Translations under genes and position numbers: made by a program
IMG/VR virus record: IMGVR_UViG_3300036781_000158
Span: 1-46,892 of that record
Reading direction: 5' to 3' (one strand)
DNA from: a virus
DNA length: 46,892 bases
The notes under the pieces: generated by a model
Told to the model about the DNA's origin: nothing
What the model saw: only the letters and a program-made list of their open reading frames with translations
The model's database searches: none
Shown here: one piece after another, positions 1 to 6,604 of the stretch
Layout: each line of letters begins with the position of its first letter
Position numbering within the stretch: position 1 is the first letter of the stretch

Positions 1-168
1 GGCATCTTGACCCGCACTGATCTTGCAATTGGGTTCCTCATAGTCGAGGGCGGGTCAGTTGTGATCAGACATGAAGAGCATAACGGCATTTGCTTGCCGC
101 CCGGCAATTACTACGTGGGCCGCCAGGTTGAGAGTGCTGGCGCGGAAGAACGCATTGTGAGGGATTGA
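1..168 (+). CDS. Partial phage protein, C-terminal 55 residues
   Basis: Frame 1 is open from the first base and ends in TGA at 166-168, so only the last 55 residues of a gene that starts outside the window are present. The end reads as a beta-rich strand pattern followed by LPPGNYYVGRQVE and a charged tail. This resembles, from memory, small proteins that sit directly upstream of tetrapeptide-repeat proteins like the next gene. The next start codon follows after 3 bases, so the two are probably co-transcribed. Function unknown. Confidence 0.6.
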   Translation, partial: GILTRTDLAIGFLIVEGGSVVIRHEEHNGICLPPGNYYVGRQVESAGAEERIVRD

Positions 169-171
169 TCC

Positions 172-1290
172 ATGGTCAAAATTAAAAAACTGACACTTGA
201 GCAAGAACGCGAGTTGCCACGCTTTCGTGAGCATTGGCGTGCAATCGGGCTTGATACCTCGCCTATTGACCCGGTAGCCGCACGCAAAGCCGTATGTGAT
301 CTCTATATCGCTGGTGGCATGGAGAAACCAAAGGCAGTAATCGTGTTGGCATCGCCAATGGCGTGCCTGATCGCAAATGCCTTTTGTGAGAATAAAGGAG
401 ACCAGTTGAGGAACCAATTGAGGGACCAGTTGAGGGACCAATTATGGGACCAGTTGAGGAATCAGTTGTGGGACCAGTTGGGGAACCAGTTGGGGGAGGG
501 GGACCAGTTGAGGAACCAGTTGTGGGACCAGTTGGGTGACCGGTTATGGGACCAGTTGAGGAACCAGTTGTGGGATCAGTTGTGGGACCAGTTGAGGAAC
601 CAGTTGTGGGACCAGTTGAGGAACCAGTTGGGGGACCAGCTGCATCAAACAACATATTTTATCGGCGGGCAAGATGCATTTTGGTTATCGTTTTATGACT
701 TTAGTGAGACTATTGGGGCACCATTTAACAAAAGCACTAAGACTCACTTCGATGCCTATAAAAACTATGCGCAAACTTGCGGATGGTTGTACCCCTACAA
801 GTCAATTGCCTTCGTTTCAGATCGCTCGGCAGAACTTCACTTTGATGCTCAACGTCGATTGCATTGCGCGACCGGCATGGCGGCAAAATTCCGTGATGGC
901 TGGGGCATACACTCTTGGCACGGCTTACGGATACCGGCACGGCTCATCGATGAGCGCGACAAGATCACCCCACTTACAATCGCAGCAGAAGAAAATGCAG
1001 AATTGCGCCGTGTAGCTTTGGAAATATACGGCTTTGACCGCTATTTAGCCGAATGCGATGCTAAGGTGATTTCCAAGGATGAACTGCATGGACAACCGCG
1101 AAGGCTCCTGGAAATCAAAGTCGGTGGCGACACTATTCGCATCATTGAAGTAATGAACGGTTCGCTTGAACCGGATGGAACGCGACGGCGGTTTCACCTT
1201 GGCGCGATGCCCGGCAACACGCCACAAGAGGTTGTGGCCGCCAGTTACGGGATCAATCCAAAGGTTTACCAAGAAGCAGTGAGGACATGA
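172..1290 (+). CDS. DQL/NQL tetrapeptide-repeat protein (DUF6745-like)
   Basis: 372 aa, ATG start with a GAGGG-type ribosome binding site about 8 bases upstream. Residues 1-72 form a charged N-terminal domain (MVKIKKLTLEQE). Residues about 74-160 are about 20 tandem tetrapeptides of the form [D/N]-Q-L-[R/W/G]. Residues 165-372 form a globular C-terminal domain with a FYDFSETIG segment, WHGLRIPARLI, and a C-terminal beta-rich stretch ending in PKVYQEAVRT. The architecture matches what I recall of DUF6745-type proteins found in bacteria and phages; that family name is from memory. Molecular function is unknown. A repeat with period 4 and leucine at every third position could form a regular solenoid or amphipathic stack. 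The repeat makes the antisense frame open too, but that is a by-product. Confidence 0.75.
   Translation: MVKIKKLTLEQERELPRFREHWRAIGLDTSPIDPVAARKAVCDLYIAGGMEKPKAVIVLASPMACLIANAFCENKGDQLRNQLRDQLRDQLWDQLRNQLWDQLGNQLGEGDQLRNQLWDQLGDRLWDQLRNQLWDQLWDQLRNQLWDQLRNQLGDQLHQTTYFIGGQDAFWLSFYDFSETIGAPFNKSTKTHFDAYKNYAQTCGWLYPYKSIAFVSDRSAELHFDAQRRLHCATGMAAKFRDGWGIHSWHGLRIPARLIDERDKITPLTIAAEENAELRRVALEIYGFDRYLAECDAKVISKDELHGQPRRLLEIKVGGDTIRIIEVMNGSLEPDGTRRRFHLGAMPGNTPQEVVAASYGINPKVYQEAVRT
391..645 (+). repeat. Tandem 12-bp coding repeats, GACCAGTTGWGG type
   Basis: About 20 head-to-tail copies of a 12-bp unit (GACCAGTTGAGG, AACCAGTTGTGG and close variants) inside the preceding gene, encoding DQLR, NQLW and similar tetrapeptides. 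Higher-order 24-bp units (RNQLWDQL) recur, as expected from expansion by slippage or unequal recombination. One copy is interrupted by an insert near 494-501 that adds GEG without breaking the frame. Copy number is likely to vary between related phages. Confidence 0.9.
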
Positions 1291-1400
1291 AAATTGATGC
1301 AAACGCAATGAAGCGTTACGGTAAAATGTCTCTCTCAAGAGAGGAGCTGCCTAACTACGCTACGCAACGCAACAGCTACCGAAGGAGAATTCCCAAGTGA
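1287..1400 (+). CDS. Possible 37-aa basic peptide gene bridging two genes
   Basis: An ATG at 1287 overlaps the previous stop as ATGA, and the TGA at 1398-1400 overlaps the next GTG start as GTGA. The frame between is open for 37 codons (MKIDANAMKRYGKM at the start, RRRIPK at the end). The tight overlaps at both ends argue for translational coupling. The peptide is basic and has no recognised motif, and part of it is encoded by the CGCAACGC spacer array, so it could be fortuitous. Confidence 0.4.
   Translation: MKIDANAMKRYGKMSLSREELPNYATQRNSYRRRIPK
1351..1380 (+). repeat. CGCNN pentamer array, copy 1
   Basis: A short run of phase-5 units (CTACGCTACGCAACGCAAC) ends in AGCTACC just before the AAGGAG ribosome binding site of the gene at 1397. 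It is preceded by a small hairpin (CTCTC-AA-GAGAG, 1332-1343). It is the smallest of three related arrays, all placed immediately upstream of, or after, genes in this rightward block. Confidence 0.6.
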
Positions 1401-1960
1401 AAACGGCAATTGCTCATCTCAAAAGTATCAGCCCGTATTCGCAGTCTCGCGCCCATCAAGCCGACAAACTCAACCGCGAGACTGGCGAGGAATACGAGGA
1501 ACGTACATGGCGCGAAAAATGCCATGTTGACAGCGCCGGTTACATCACGATTCCGCCGATGGCGTTCAAACAAGGACTTGACCGCGCCGCCCAGATGCTC
1601 GGCTTACAAATCCCCGGCAAGGGCAAGACGACATACACAAAGTTTTTTCTCTCCGGTGTCATGTGCATCGACCCTCTCACCTTACCAGAGAAAGCAGAAA
1701 CAGTACGCGGCGAGCGCATCCACGCGAACGTCGACGGCAAGCGCGGCTCGGGCAAACGTGTCTTTCGCACGTTTCCCTGCATTGACGAATGGCGCGGCAA
1801 TGTGACGTTCCACGTCATCGCCGATGAAATCACGCAAGATGTGTTCGAGCGTGTGCTCGCGCAATCGGGCAGTTTTGTGGGGATTGGCCGCTTCAGGCCC
1901 GAGAATGGCGGCTATTTTGGCCGCTTCAAGATCGAGAAAGTCGAGTGGACAACCGGATAA
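1397..1960 (+). CDS. Conserved phage protein of unknown function
   Basis: 187 aa with a GTG start; AAGGAG at 1382-1387 is well spaced. The N-terminus MKTAIAHLKSISPYSQSR, the middle segment WREKCHVDSAGYITIPPMAF and the C-terminal glycine-rich motif GIGRFRPENGGYFGRF are a pattern I recall from many phage hypothetical proteins. The glycine-rich end, preceded by alternating strands, is reminiscent of RAMP/Cas7-like folds, but this is only an impression and no catalytic residue is evident. It lies between two pentamer arrays in the rightward early-type block, so a DNA or RNA transaction role is possible. Confidence 0.65.
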   Translation: MKTAIAHLKSISPYSQSRAHQADKLNRETGEEYEERTWREKCHVDSAGYITIPPMAFKQGLDRAAQMLGLQIPGKGKTTYTKFFLSGVMCIDPLTLPEKAETVRGERIHANVDGKRGSGKRVFRTFPCIDEWRGNVTFHVIADEITQDVFERVLAQSGSFVGIGRFRPENGGYFGRFKIEKVEWTTG

Positions 1961-1963
1961 TGC

Positions 1964-2083
1964 CACGCGACGCGACACAGCGCAACGCGCCCCCGCGCAA
2001 CGCCTCGCAACGAATACCCAAATTATCATCGCACCGCTGCGCGCCGCCTCGCGCCGCAACACAACGCTCCGCAACGACTACCT
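1964..2083 (+). repeat. CGCNN pentamer array, copy 2
   Basis: The spacer between two genes is a run of five-base units beginning CGC (CGCAA, CGCCT, CGCGC, CGCTC and similar). It is broken only by a short AT stretch near 2013-2029, and ends CGCAACGACTACC just before the next ribosome binding site. The same ending recurs in copy 3. No good open frame explains it, so it is non-coding, periodic and GC-rich. Confidence 0.75.
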
Positions 2084-2098
2084 TCATGAGGCCTGAAA

Positions 2099-2611
2099 AT
2101 GCTCAAAGCACCGGAATTCAAGCAATCGAAAACCACGCAACTGATCTATGAAATGATGGTCCATGCTTCCCAATCAAAGATCAAATTGGTGACATGGATC
2201 GAGCTGCAAGATGCGACTGGGAAAAGTCGTGATGATATAAGCGGATCTCTCCAAACGGCAATGCGGCGCATGATTTCCGACCACGGTATTGTTTTTGAAA
2301 ACGAACGCAACATTGGCTATCGCGTCATGGAGAACCACGAACTCGCAGATGTTGGGCAACGCGCTATCCAGCGCTCGCGCACGCAACAGCGCGGGGGGCT
2401 AAAAAAGATGAATTGCGCTGAGATCGAGAAGCTAGACGCCACCGAACGCGTCCGGTATTTCACGCGCCGCAGCGTGCTCGAACTGGGCCTTGCATCAAGC
2501 CAAACGCGCACGATCAAGAACGTGGATCAGATGGTCATGCGCAAGCATAACGAGTTGACCGGAGAGGAGCAACTTGCGGCGATCAAGGACGCCCTAACCG
2601 GGAAACGATGA
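2099..2611 (+). CDS. Hypothetical protein, possible DNA-binding
   Basis: 170 aa, ATG preceded by ATGAGG. The N-terminal 80 residues have a winged-helix-like pattern: a helix-rich LIYEMMVHASQSKI, a TGKSRDDISGSLQTAMRRM segment that could be a recognition helix, then a beta turn IVFENERNIGYRVM that could be the wing. The C-terminal half is a mixed helical region with many charges. It is the last rightward gene before the terminator at 2745. No family recognised; the wHTH reading is inference from residue pattern only. Confidence 0.6.
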   Translation: MLKAPEFKQSKTTQLIYEMMVHASQSKIKLVTWIELQDATGKSRDDISGSLQTAMRRMISDHGIVFENERNIGYRVMENHELADVGQRAIQRSRTQQRGGLKKMNCAEIEKLDATERVRYFTRRSVLELGLASSQTRTIKNVDQMVMRKHNELTGEEQLAAIKDALTGKR

Positions 2612-2740
2612 ATTTACCTCCGCCTCGCTCCGCATCGCTCCGCGACGCAACGCCTCGCAACGACTACCAAGATTTACCTCCGCATCGCCTCGCCTCGCTT
2701 CGCTACGCCCCACGGCGCGACACCACGCAACGCAACGAAC
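2612..2740 (+). repeat. CGCNN pentamer array, copy 3
   Basis: After the stop at 2611 the DNA is again five-base phased (CGCCTCGCTCCGCATCGCTC and so on). It contains CGCAACGACTACC like copy 2, and the sequence TTTACCTCCGC occurs twice, showing internal duplication. It runs up to the terminator hairpin. No gene is visible in this stretch. Confidence 0.75.
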
Positions 2741-2744
2741 AAAA

Positions 2745-2774
2745 CCCCCCGCCTAGCTTTCGCTAGACGGGGGG
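2745..2774. terminator. Bidirectional intrinsic terminator between convergent units
   Basis: A 13-bp stem (CCCCCCGCCTAGC pairing with GCTAGACGGGGGG, one G-T pair) closes a TTTC loop. On the minus strand it is followed by a TTTTG run, as expected for a Rho-independent terminator of the leftward late genes. The A-rich flank on the plus side makes it usable for the rightward genes as well, although no T-run follows on the plus strand. It sits exactly between the convergent transcription units. Confidence 0.85.
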
Positions 2775-2798
2775 AAGTTGTCCGACAATTGCGGAATT

Positions 2799-3164
2799 TT
2801 AGGATTCTGGGCCGGCGATGAAACACCTAATATATTGAACATTCTCGCCGTTCATGACCGGCCAGACTACGGCGCGACCAATACGATTATTACTACTGAC
2901 CACCGTACTTTCAGGCACGTTCCACCATCGGCCGTTGATACGAACGCGGAATGGATTGTCCGGATCGGTTGTACGCTCCCAGTCTGGACTATCGATCGAG
3001 AAGCCATCCGCAAAAGAACAGCATTGACCGCGGAGCTTGTTGGTCAGGGTATTGAACCACGCCCTAATCCCAGGATCGACTTGCGCGAACTGTCCGTTAT
3101 CACGCGCCATGGCTTCCCACGCCGCAAAAACAAAAGAGATAATTACCAGCCATCGAATGATCAT
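2799..3164 (-). CDS. Secreted small protein, function unknown
   Basis: 121 aa, the last gene of the leftward block. It starts with a clear signal peptide (MIIRWLVIISFVFAAWEAMA). The mature part contains NKLRGQCCSFADG, then VRINGRWWNVPES and a C-terminal IRCFIAGPES. Paired cysteines (QCC and RCF) suggest a disulphide in the periplasm. The pattern is one I associate with small secreted proteins common in Bradyrhizobium-like bacteria and their phages. It lies 3 bases after the peptidase gene, so a role in lysis or in the cell envelope is possible. Confidence 0.7.
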   Translation of the reverse strand: MIIRWLVIISFVFAAWEAMARDNGQFAQVDPGIRAWFNTLTNKLRGQCCSFADGFSIDSPDWERTTDPDNPFRVRINGRWWNVPESTVVSSNNRIGRAVVWPVMNGENVQYIRCFIAGPES

Positions 3165-3167
3165 GAT

Positions 3168-3566
3168 TTAATGCCTTCGTCTAGTTCGCCTCAATCGTTC
3201 CCCGTCATCAATGTGGCCCGCATCTCGGAATGACCGGCCGTTTCTTAGACCATAGCGCTTTGCGAGCCGATCCACACTATCCGTATACATGATAGGAACA
3301 GTTTTTCCCCATCCGCGCTGATCAAAGTCACATGCCGCACCTGAGTAATGCCGCGAGCCTGAAACATGCCCGCCGCGAGCGTAGCAGCCAATATGCCGGG
3401 GCGTGTAGCCCATCGAGATAAGGCCCTCTATGAAGCCCTGGAAGCGACTAGCGATGCTGGCTGCTATCATGATCGGAATATGTGCTGCGGTTTGAACCGT
3501 GATGATAGAACCGGCCAACGCTGGCGAGTTGAGAACAAGAAAAATGATGACAATGACAATTCGCAT
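3168..3566 (-). CDS. Secreted M15-like peptidoglycan peptidase
   Basis: 132 aa with an N-terminal signal peptide (MRIVIVIIFLVLNSPALA). The core has SRHYSGAACDFD (His73 and Asp80) and DAGHID (His118), the expected zinc ligands of M15-family D-Ala-D-Ala carboxypeptidases and L-Ala-D-Glu endopeptidases. These cut cross-links or stem peptides of peptidoglycan in the periplasm. The short length fits a minimal phage endolysin domain. It is one of two cell-wall enzymes in the lysis region, the other being at 6601-7179, and probably reaches the wall by Sec export. Confidence 0.75.
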   Translation of the reverse strand: MRIVIVIIFLVLNSPALAGSIITVQTAAHIPIMIAASIASRFQGFIEGLISMGYTPRHIGCYARGGHVSGSRHYSGAACDFDQRGWGKTVPIMYTDSVDRLAKRYGLRNGRSFRDAGHIDDGERLRRTRRRH

Positions 3567-4139
3567 TTATCGATCCTTGTATCGCCTGAGAACAACCCTT
3601 GATCGCACGCGCTCTGGTAAACCTTTTGCATTGTGATGCACGCGCGGAATTCCAAGCGCAATCCTGATTTGATCCAAAGGATTGCAGTTGTAATATCCGG
3701 TTGTAAAAATATCCATTTCCTGTTCATCAACGTTTGGATCGTCGAACCAGTCTGAAGTTATCGGAATATGCACCGGCTCGATCGGCCATGACGTTTGCCT
3801 GATAATTCCATCCCCGACGAATTGCTGCGCTAAACCCTGGATGACAGTTCGCTTGCCGGCAAACTTCCCGCCTACGTTCTCGCGATTGCGATCGACCCAT
3901 ATCCAACAAGTTCCGTTTAGAATATGTCGCCAATTGTAAGCCGTGATATGCAGATCATCGCCGACGTAGATATACCTTCGGCCGTCCGATCCGGTAACTG
4001 CTGAAGTAATTTTCTGCAAGAAATAGTCGGTCGAATCTGGAATGCTGACAATCGCCCAATACTCAAATGGCATAAGCACGATTGCAGTCACGACAATCCA
4101 GAGACATGCATCTCTAATTCGAACTGACATTGGCGTCAC
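3567..4139 (-). CDS. Membrane-anchored hypothetical protein
   Basis: 190 aa. The reading frame starts at GTG 4139, overlapping the upstream stop as GTGA; an ATG at 4130 is an alternative. One strong transmembrane segment (ACLWIVVTAIVLMPFEYWAIV) near the N-terminus is followed by a soluble domain with RYIYVGDD, NWRHILNGTCWIWVDR and an Arg-rich C-terminus. The cysteine- and Trp-rich middle and its pairing with the next gene, which has the same topology, suggest two related envelope proteins. No family recognised. Confidence 0.65.
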   Translation of the reverse strand: MTPMSVRIRDACLWIVVTAIVLMPFEYWAIVSIPDSTDYFLQKITSAVTGSDGRRYIYVGDDLHITAYNWRHILNGTCWIWVDRNRENVGGKFAGKRTVIQGLAQQFVGDGIIRQTSWPIEPVHIPITSDWFDDPNVDEQEMDIFTTGYYNCNPLDQIRIALGIPRVHHNAKGLPERVRSRVVLRRYKDR

Positions 4140-4633
4140 TTCTCAGGTAGGGTTGTAAATTTTATATCCGGCCCGACTTGAGTAATCGGGATATCCAGAA
4201 ACTCCTGTACCCAGTTGCAGTACCAGAACGAAGTTGCTCGATAGATTGTCGGACCCGGCGGCACGTCATGTGACAGAGGCCATGCGGGAGGATTCCACTC
4301 ACTCTGTCCAAGTTTTACTTCATACGATGATCCAGCCTGCGCTGGCCGCGAGAGGACAGGCCAGATGAGTTGCGATAGACTGTCATCTCCGCTTATGATC
4401 TCAATTTGAATTGTTCCTTGGCACCTCCTGGTCAGAGGCGTTGTGATCCAGTGAACCTCTATTCCTTGTCCGGCATGCGTTGGCTTTATCGTACCGGAAA
4501 GGCGTATCCAGGGAGGCGTATTATCAAACGCCATCCACGCAATCGGGCCAATGATAAAGATTGCGAACGAGGCGGCGATTATTTGACTTACCAGCGAGAA
4601 ATATCGCTTTTGTCTCATCAAATACAAGATCAT
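4136..4633 (-). CDS. Membrane-anchored hypothetical protein
   Basis: 165 aa; start and stop overlap both neighbours (ATGA at 4630-4633). N-terminal transmembrane segment (IIAASFAIFIIGPIAWMAF), then a beta-rich exported domain with WIRLSGTIKPTHAGQ, TRRCQGTIQIEI and SFWYCNWVQEF. Two cysteines could form a disulphide in the periplasm. Together with the 190-aa gene downstream it may form an envelope complex. Function unknown. Confidence 0.65.
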   Translation of the reverse strand: MILYLMRQKRYFSLVSQIIAASFAIFIIGPIAWMAFDNTPPWIRLSGTIKPTHAGQGIEVHWITTPLTRRCQGTIQIEIISGDDSLSQLIWPVLSRPAQAGSSYEVKLGQSEWNPPAWPLSHDVPPGPTIYRATSFWYCNWVQEFLDIPITQVGPDIKFTTLPEK

Positions 4634-4845
4634 AAGAACAGCGCCTTAACGATTTTGTTAATTACGTCTCGCGCCATGTATATCCCGACAATGATTCCGA
4701 ATGCCCAATAAGAGATGCGCCACAACAGCGTGAATGTTCCCTTGTATAGTGTCCATTCATTCAGCATCTTGCGGACAAGACTATTCTCAGGCGGTTCCAG
4801 TGTACGCTCAAGCCACTTTTCCCTGCGGGGCTGATCGTCATTCAC
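4630..4845 (-). CDS. Small membrane protein, holin-like candidate
   Basis: 71 aa with a charged N-terminal half (MNDDQPRREKWLERTLEPPE) and one central-to-C-terminal transmembrane segment (TLLWRISYWAFGIIVGIYMA), ending in a short hydrophobic, lysine-containing tail. Such single-span proteins in a phage lysis region can be holins, antiholins or anchors. It overlaps the next gene by four bases and abuts the previous one. Assignment is by size and position only. Confidence 0.55.
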   Translation of the reverse strand: MNDDQPRREKWLERTLEPPENSLVRKMLNEWTLYKGTFTLLWRISYWAFGIIVGIYMARDVINKIVKALFL

Positions 4846-5148
4846 TTAGGCGGGCTCTCGATCGTCCATAGATTCTTGTAGTCTGATTGCCGCCTCTGCA
4901 TTTCGCGCAATGAATGAATTGGCACGAGCCCCAAGGATATCTTTGTTGTCAATTCCGCCGTCAATATCCTTTGCGATCTGATCGAACACGGGATGCAATT
5001 GCGTTAAAGCTTTCTTAATCGTCGGGGCTGCACCAATGATGCCAGCCGCTATCTCAATCCAGGTCGAAAGAGAGATTGAACCTAGAGCGGCGCTGATCGA
5101 GACACCCTGCGTCATGACGGGGATAAGGGCGAGGATGAGGGCTTCCAT
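4846..5148 (-). CDS. Small hydrophobic protein, unknown
   Basis: 100 aa. The N-terminal 60 residues are hydrophobic with two possible membrane segments (ALILALIPVMTQGVSISAAL and WIEIAAGIIGAAPTIKKAL), followed by an acidic helical tail ending DDREPA. It starts one base into the stop of the upstream gene and ends directly before the start of the next. Possibly holin-like or an envelope-associated lysis accessory protein; no family recognised. Confidence 0.55.
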   Translation of the reverse strand: MEALILALIPVMTQGVSISAALGSISLSTWIEIAAGIIGAAPTIKKALTQLHPVFDQIAKDIDGGIDNKDILGARANSFIARNAEAAIRLQESMDDREPA

Positions 5149-5462
5149 TACTGCACCTTAGGCATTGGCTTGATTTCAATTTCGACCTGGAATAATCCCT
5201 CCCTCCTCGACTTGGAGCTTAAGCGCTTGATCAAGTATCGATTAGCGCCAACCGCGAAGATCGTTCCCGGATGAGCACGGGCCTCGAACACCTGCCTTGC
5301 CACCTCGATTGTAAGAGGTGGCGACATTTCTTCAGCGATGGCGCGGCCGATAAAAAAGGATGCCACACCAACAATTAGGCCGATGATCATAGCCACGAAA
5401 ACAACAAGCCGGAAGATCGACCGCGGAACGGTTGAATACAGCCACCATTCCTCGTCGATCAT
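5148..5462 (-). CDS. Single-span membrane protein, unknown
   Basis: 104 aa. One transmembrane segment (LVVFVAMIIGLIVGVASFF) near the N-terminus is followed by a soluble domain with IEVARQVFEARAHPGTIF and a basic end. The start overlaps the stop of the 54-aa gene upstream (TCATGA), so the two are translationally coupled. Topology predicts an exported C-terminal domain, or a cytoplasmic one if the membrane segment is inverted. No function can be read from it. Confidence 0.6.
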   Translation of the reverse strand: MIDEEWWLYSTVPRSIFRLVVFVAMIIGLIVGVASFFIGRAIAEEMSPPLTIEVARQVFEARAHPGTIFAVGANRYLIKRLSSKSRREGLFQVEIEIKPMPKVQ

Positions 5463-5623
5463 GACTTAGCCTGTGGCGCCATGGCCTCATAGGCTTTCAC
5501 GACTGCCGTCGCCACCTCGATTGCAATCGGCTGCGTGATGTACATTTCGGCCAACTTGCCATGCGCCCTAGCGGCCAGCAAGACGGCATCAACCGCCGCA
5601 TCCATTTGAGCTTGAGTTGCCAT
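5459..5623 (-). CDS. 54-aa small helical protein
   Basis: Translation from ATG at 5623 gives 54 residues starting MATQAQMDAAVDAVLLAARA and ending MAPQAKS, with TGA overlapping the next ATG. AGGGAGA lies about 10 bases upstream as ribosome binding site. The sequence contains IEVATAVVKAYEAM, which echoes IEVARQVFEA in the 104-aa protein encoded just downstream. The two may share a short helical motif by duplication or interact. Function unknown. Confidence 0.7.
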   Translation of the reverse strand: MATQAQMDAAVDAVLLAARAHGKLAEMYITQPIAIEVATAVVKAYEAMAPQAKS

Positions 5624-5649
5624 AGTCTTGTCTCCCTGTCAGGTTGAGA

Positions 5650-5892
5650 TTACCGCGAATGCGGAAATAATCCACCGCCGCCTAGGCATGAAATGAGAGC
5701 AAAGCAAATATAGATTACGAATATCGCAATCACCGCCCAAAGGACAATATTAATTGCTGACCCGATGACTGTACCGCCAGCCCCGAGTTGTGACAAGATG
5801 AACGGCAATAACAGGCGTAGAATGCCGATAATTGCCGCCACGATCACAAGGTAGACTAGAAGCTGTTCTACCCATTGGAGTGAAAAACACAT
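5650..5892 (-). CDS. Two-span small membrane protein, holin candidate
   Basis: 80 aa with two strong transmembrane segments (LLVYLVIVAAIIGILRLLL and INIVLWAVIAIFVIYICFAL) and a glycine-rich end (CLGGGG). Two-span proteins of this size encoded beside lysis enzymes are often holins, which form the membrane lesion that triggers lysis. The lack of a charged N-terminal or C-terminal cluster is less typical, so an alternative is a generic phage membrane protein. Confidence 0.6.
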   Translation of the reverse strand: MCFSLQWVEQLLVYLVIVAAIIGILRLLLPFILSQLGAGGTVIGSAINIVLWAVIAIFVIYICFALISCLGGGGLFPHSR

Positions 5893-5895
5893 GCC

Positions 5896-6261
5896 TTATC
5901 CCCCGGCTTTGACAGCCTGATATGCCTTTTGCGCCGCGACAACAGACGCCGCGGTAGCGGTTGCGGCCGACGCCACGTCGGTCGGCACCTGTTGGCACCA
6001 TGCCACAATCGAGGCATTCGCCGCAGCAAAAGCCGGGCCGGCTTTCTTGCTGCCGGCCGACACCTGGACGAGAAGGCCGGCGATCGTCTGGAGCGCGCCG
6101 CAGTTCTGCGCGACCACGGGCGCAGTTGCTGCAATGTCGGCATTGATGATGGCAATGCCACTCTGAAAGTTGGTCGATCCAGTCTGAAGTGAGGCGAGTT
6201 GAGCGGTAGAGCAGCCGGCTAGGGATAGGGACGAGACGGCACAAAATAGCAAGTTTCGCAT
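5896..6261 (-). CDS. Lipoprotein, possible spanin-like lysis accessory
   Basis: 121 aa. The start MRNLLFCAVSSLSLAGCST has a clear signal peptide with lipobox LAGC, predicting lipid attachment at Cys17. The mature protein is Ala-rich and helical with two cysteines (QNCGAL, AWCQQV). Outer-membrane lipoproteins in lysis cassettes can act as o-spanins, but those are usually shorter and proline-rich, so that role is only possible. Similar Ala-rich lipoproteins are, from memory, common in alphaproteobacterial phages. Confidence 0.65.
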   Translation of the reverse strand: MRNLLFCAVSSLSLAGCSTAQLASLQTGSTNFQSGIAIINADIAATAPVVAQNCGALQTIAGLLVQVSAGSKKAGPAFAAANASIVAWCQQVPTDVASAATATAASVVAAQKAYQAVKAGG

Positions 6262-6277
6262 GGTGTCCTCCTGTGTT

Positions 6278-6604
6278 TTAGTGGCTTACGACCTTGTCGC
6301 TCGGGTTGGCCGCCGCAATGGCGGGAGTTGTGATGATCTTTGACACGTCGGGATTAGCTGCAACCGCAGTAATCTGCGATGCCGGACTTGCCGACTGCGA
6401 AGCAATGTATCCAGCGACAACCGGCGTAATAAGACCGATCAGCACAACGGCATCGCTGACAAATGTCCCGAAACTGTTGATGATGGCTGTGACCTGATCA
6501 GGATTGATCTTAGTGCTAAGACCGAACATTGCGATTGCGCCGGCCGCGAAGCTGGCGACATGCCGCGTGGCGGCAAGCACCTGAGCGGAAGTGGGAAGGT
6601 TCAT
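6278..6604 (-). CDS. Putative holin, two transmembrane segments
   Basis: 108 aa from ATG 6604, overlapping the lysozyme stop as ATGA. Membrane segments are AASFAAGAIAMFGL-like (residues about 14-30) and VVLIGLITPVVAGYIAS (about 53-69), separated by a short polar loop containing NPDQVTAIINSFGTF, followed by a hydrophilic C-terminus. Direct coupling to the lysozyme-family gene upstream makes this the best holin candidate. A much longer open frame reading back through the lysozyme gene is fortuitous. Confidence 0.65.
   Translation of the reverse strand: MNLPTSAQVLAATRHVASFAAGAIAMFGLSTKINPDQVTAIINSFGTFVSDAVVLIGLITPVVAGYIASQSASPASQITAVAANPDVSKIITTPAIAAANPSDKVVSH

Noticed and set aside
391-645. 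The repeats at 391-645 as a possible CRISPR array
   Set aside because: Units are 12 bp, head to tail with no spacers, and in frame inside a protein; no cas genes are present.
263-655. Open frame on the minus strand opposite the DQL repeats
   Set aside because: It is an in-repeat shadow: the 12-bp units contain no antisense stop in that frame. The product is low-complexity TGSSTGP with no start signal.
2778-3233. 151-aa plus-strand frame opposite the secreted protein
   Set aside because: It is the antisense of a signal-peptide gene and lies after the terminator; no supporting motif.
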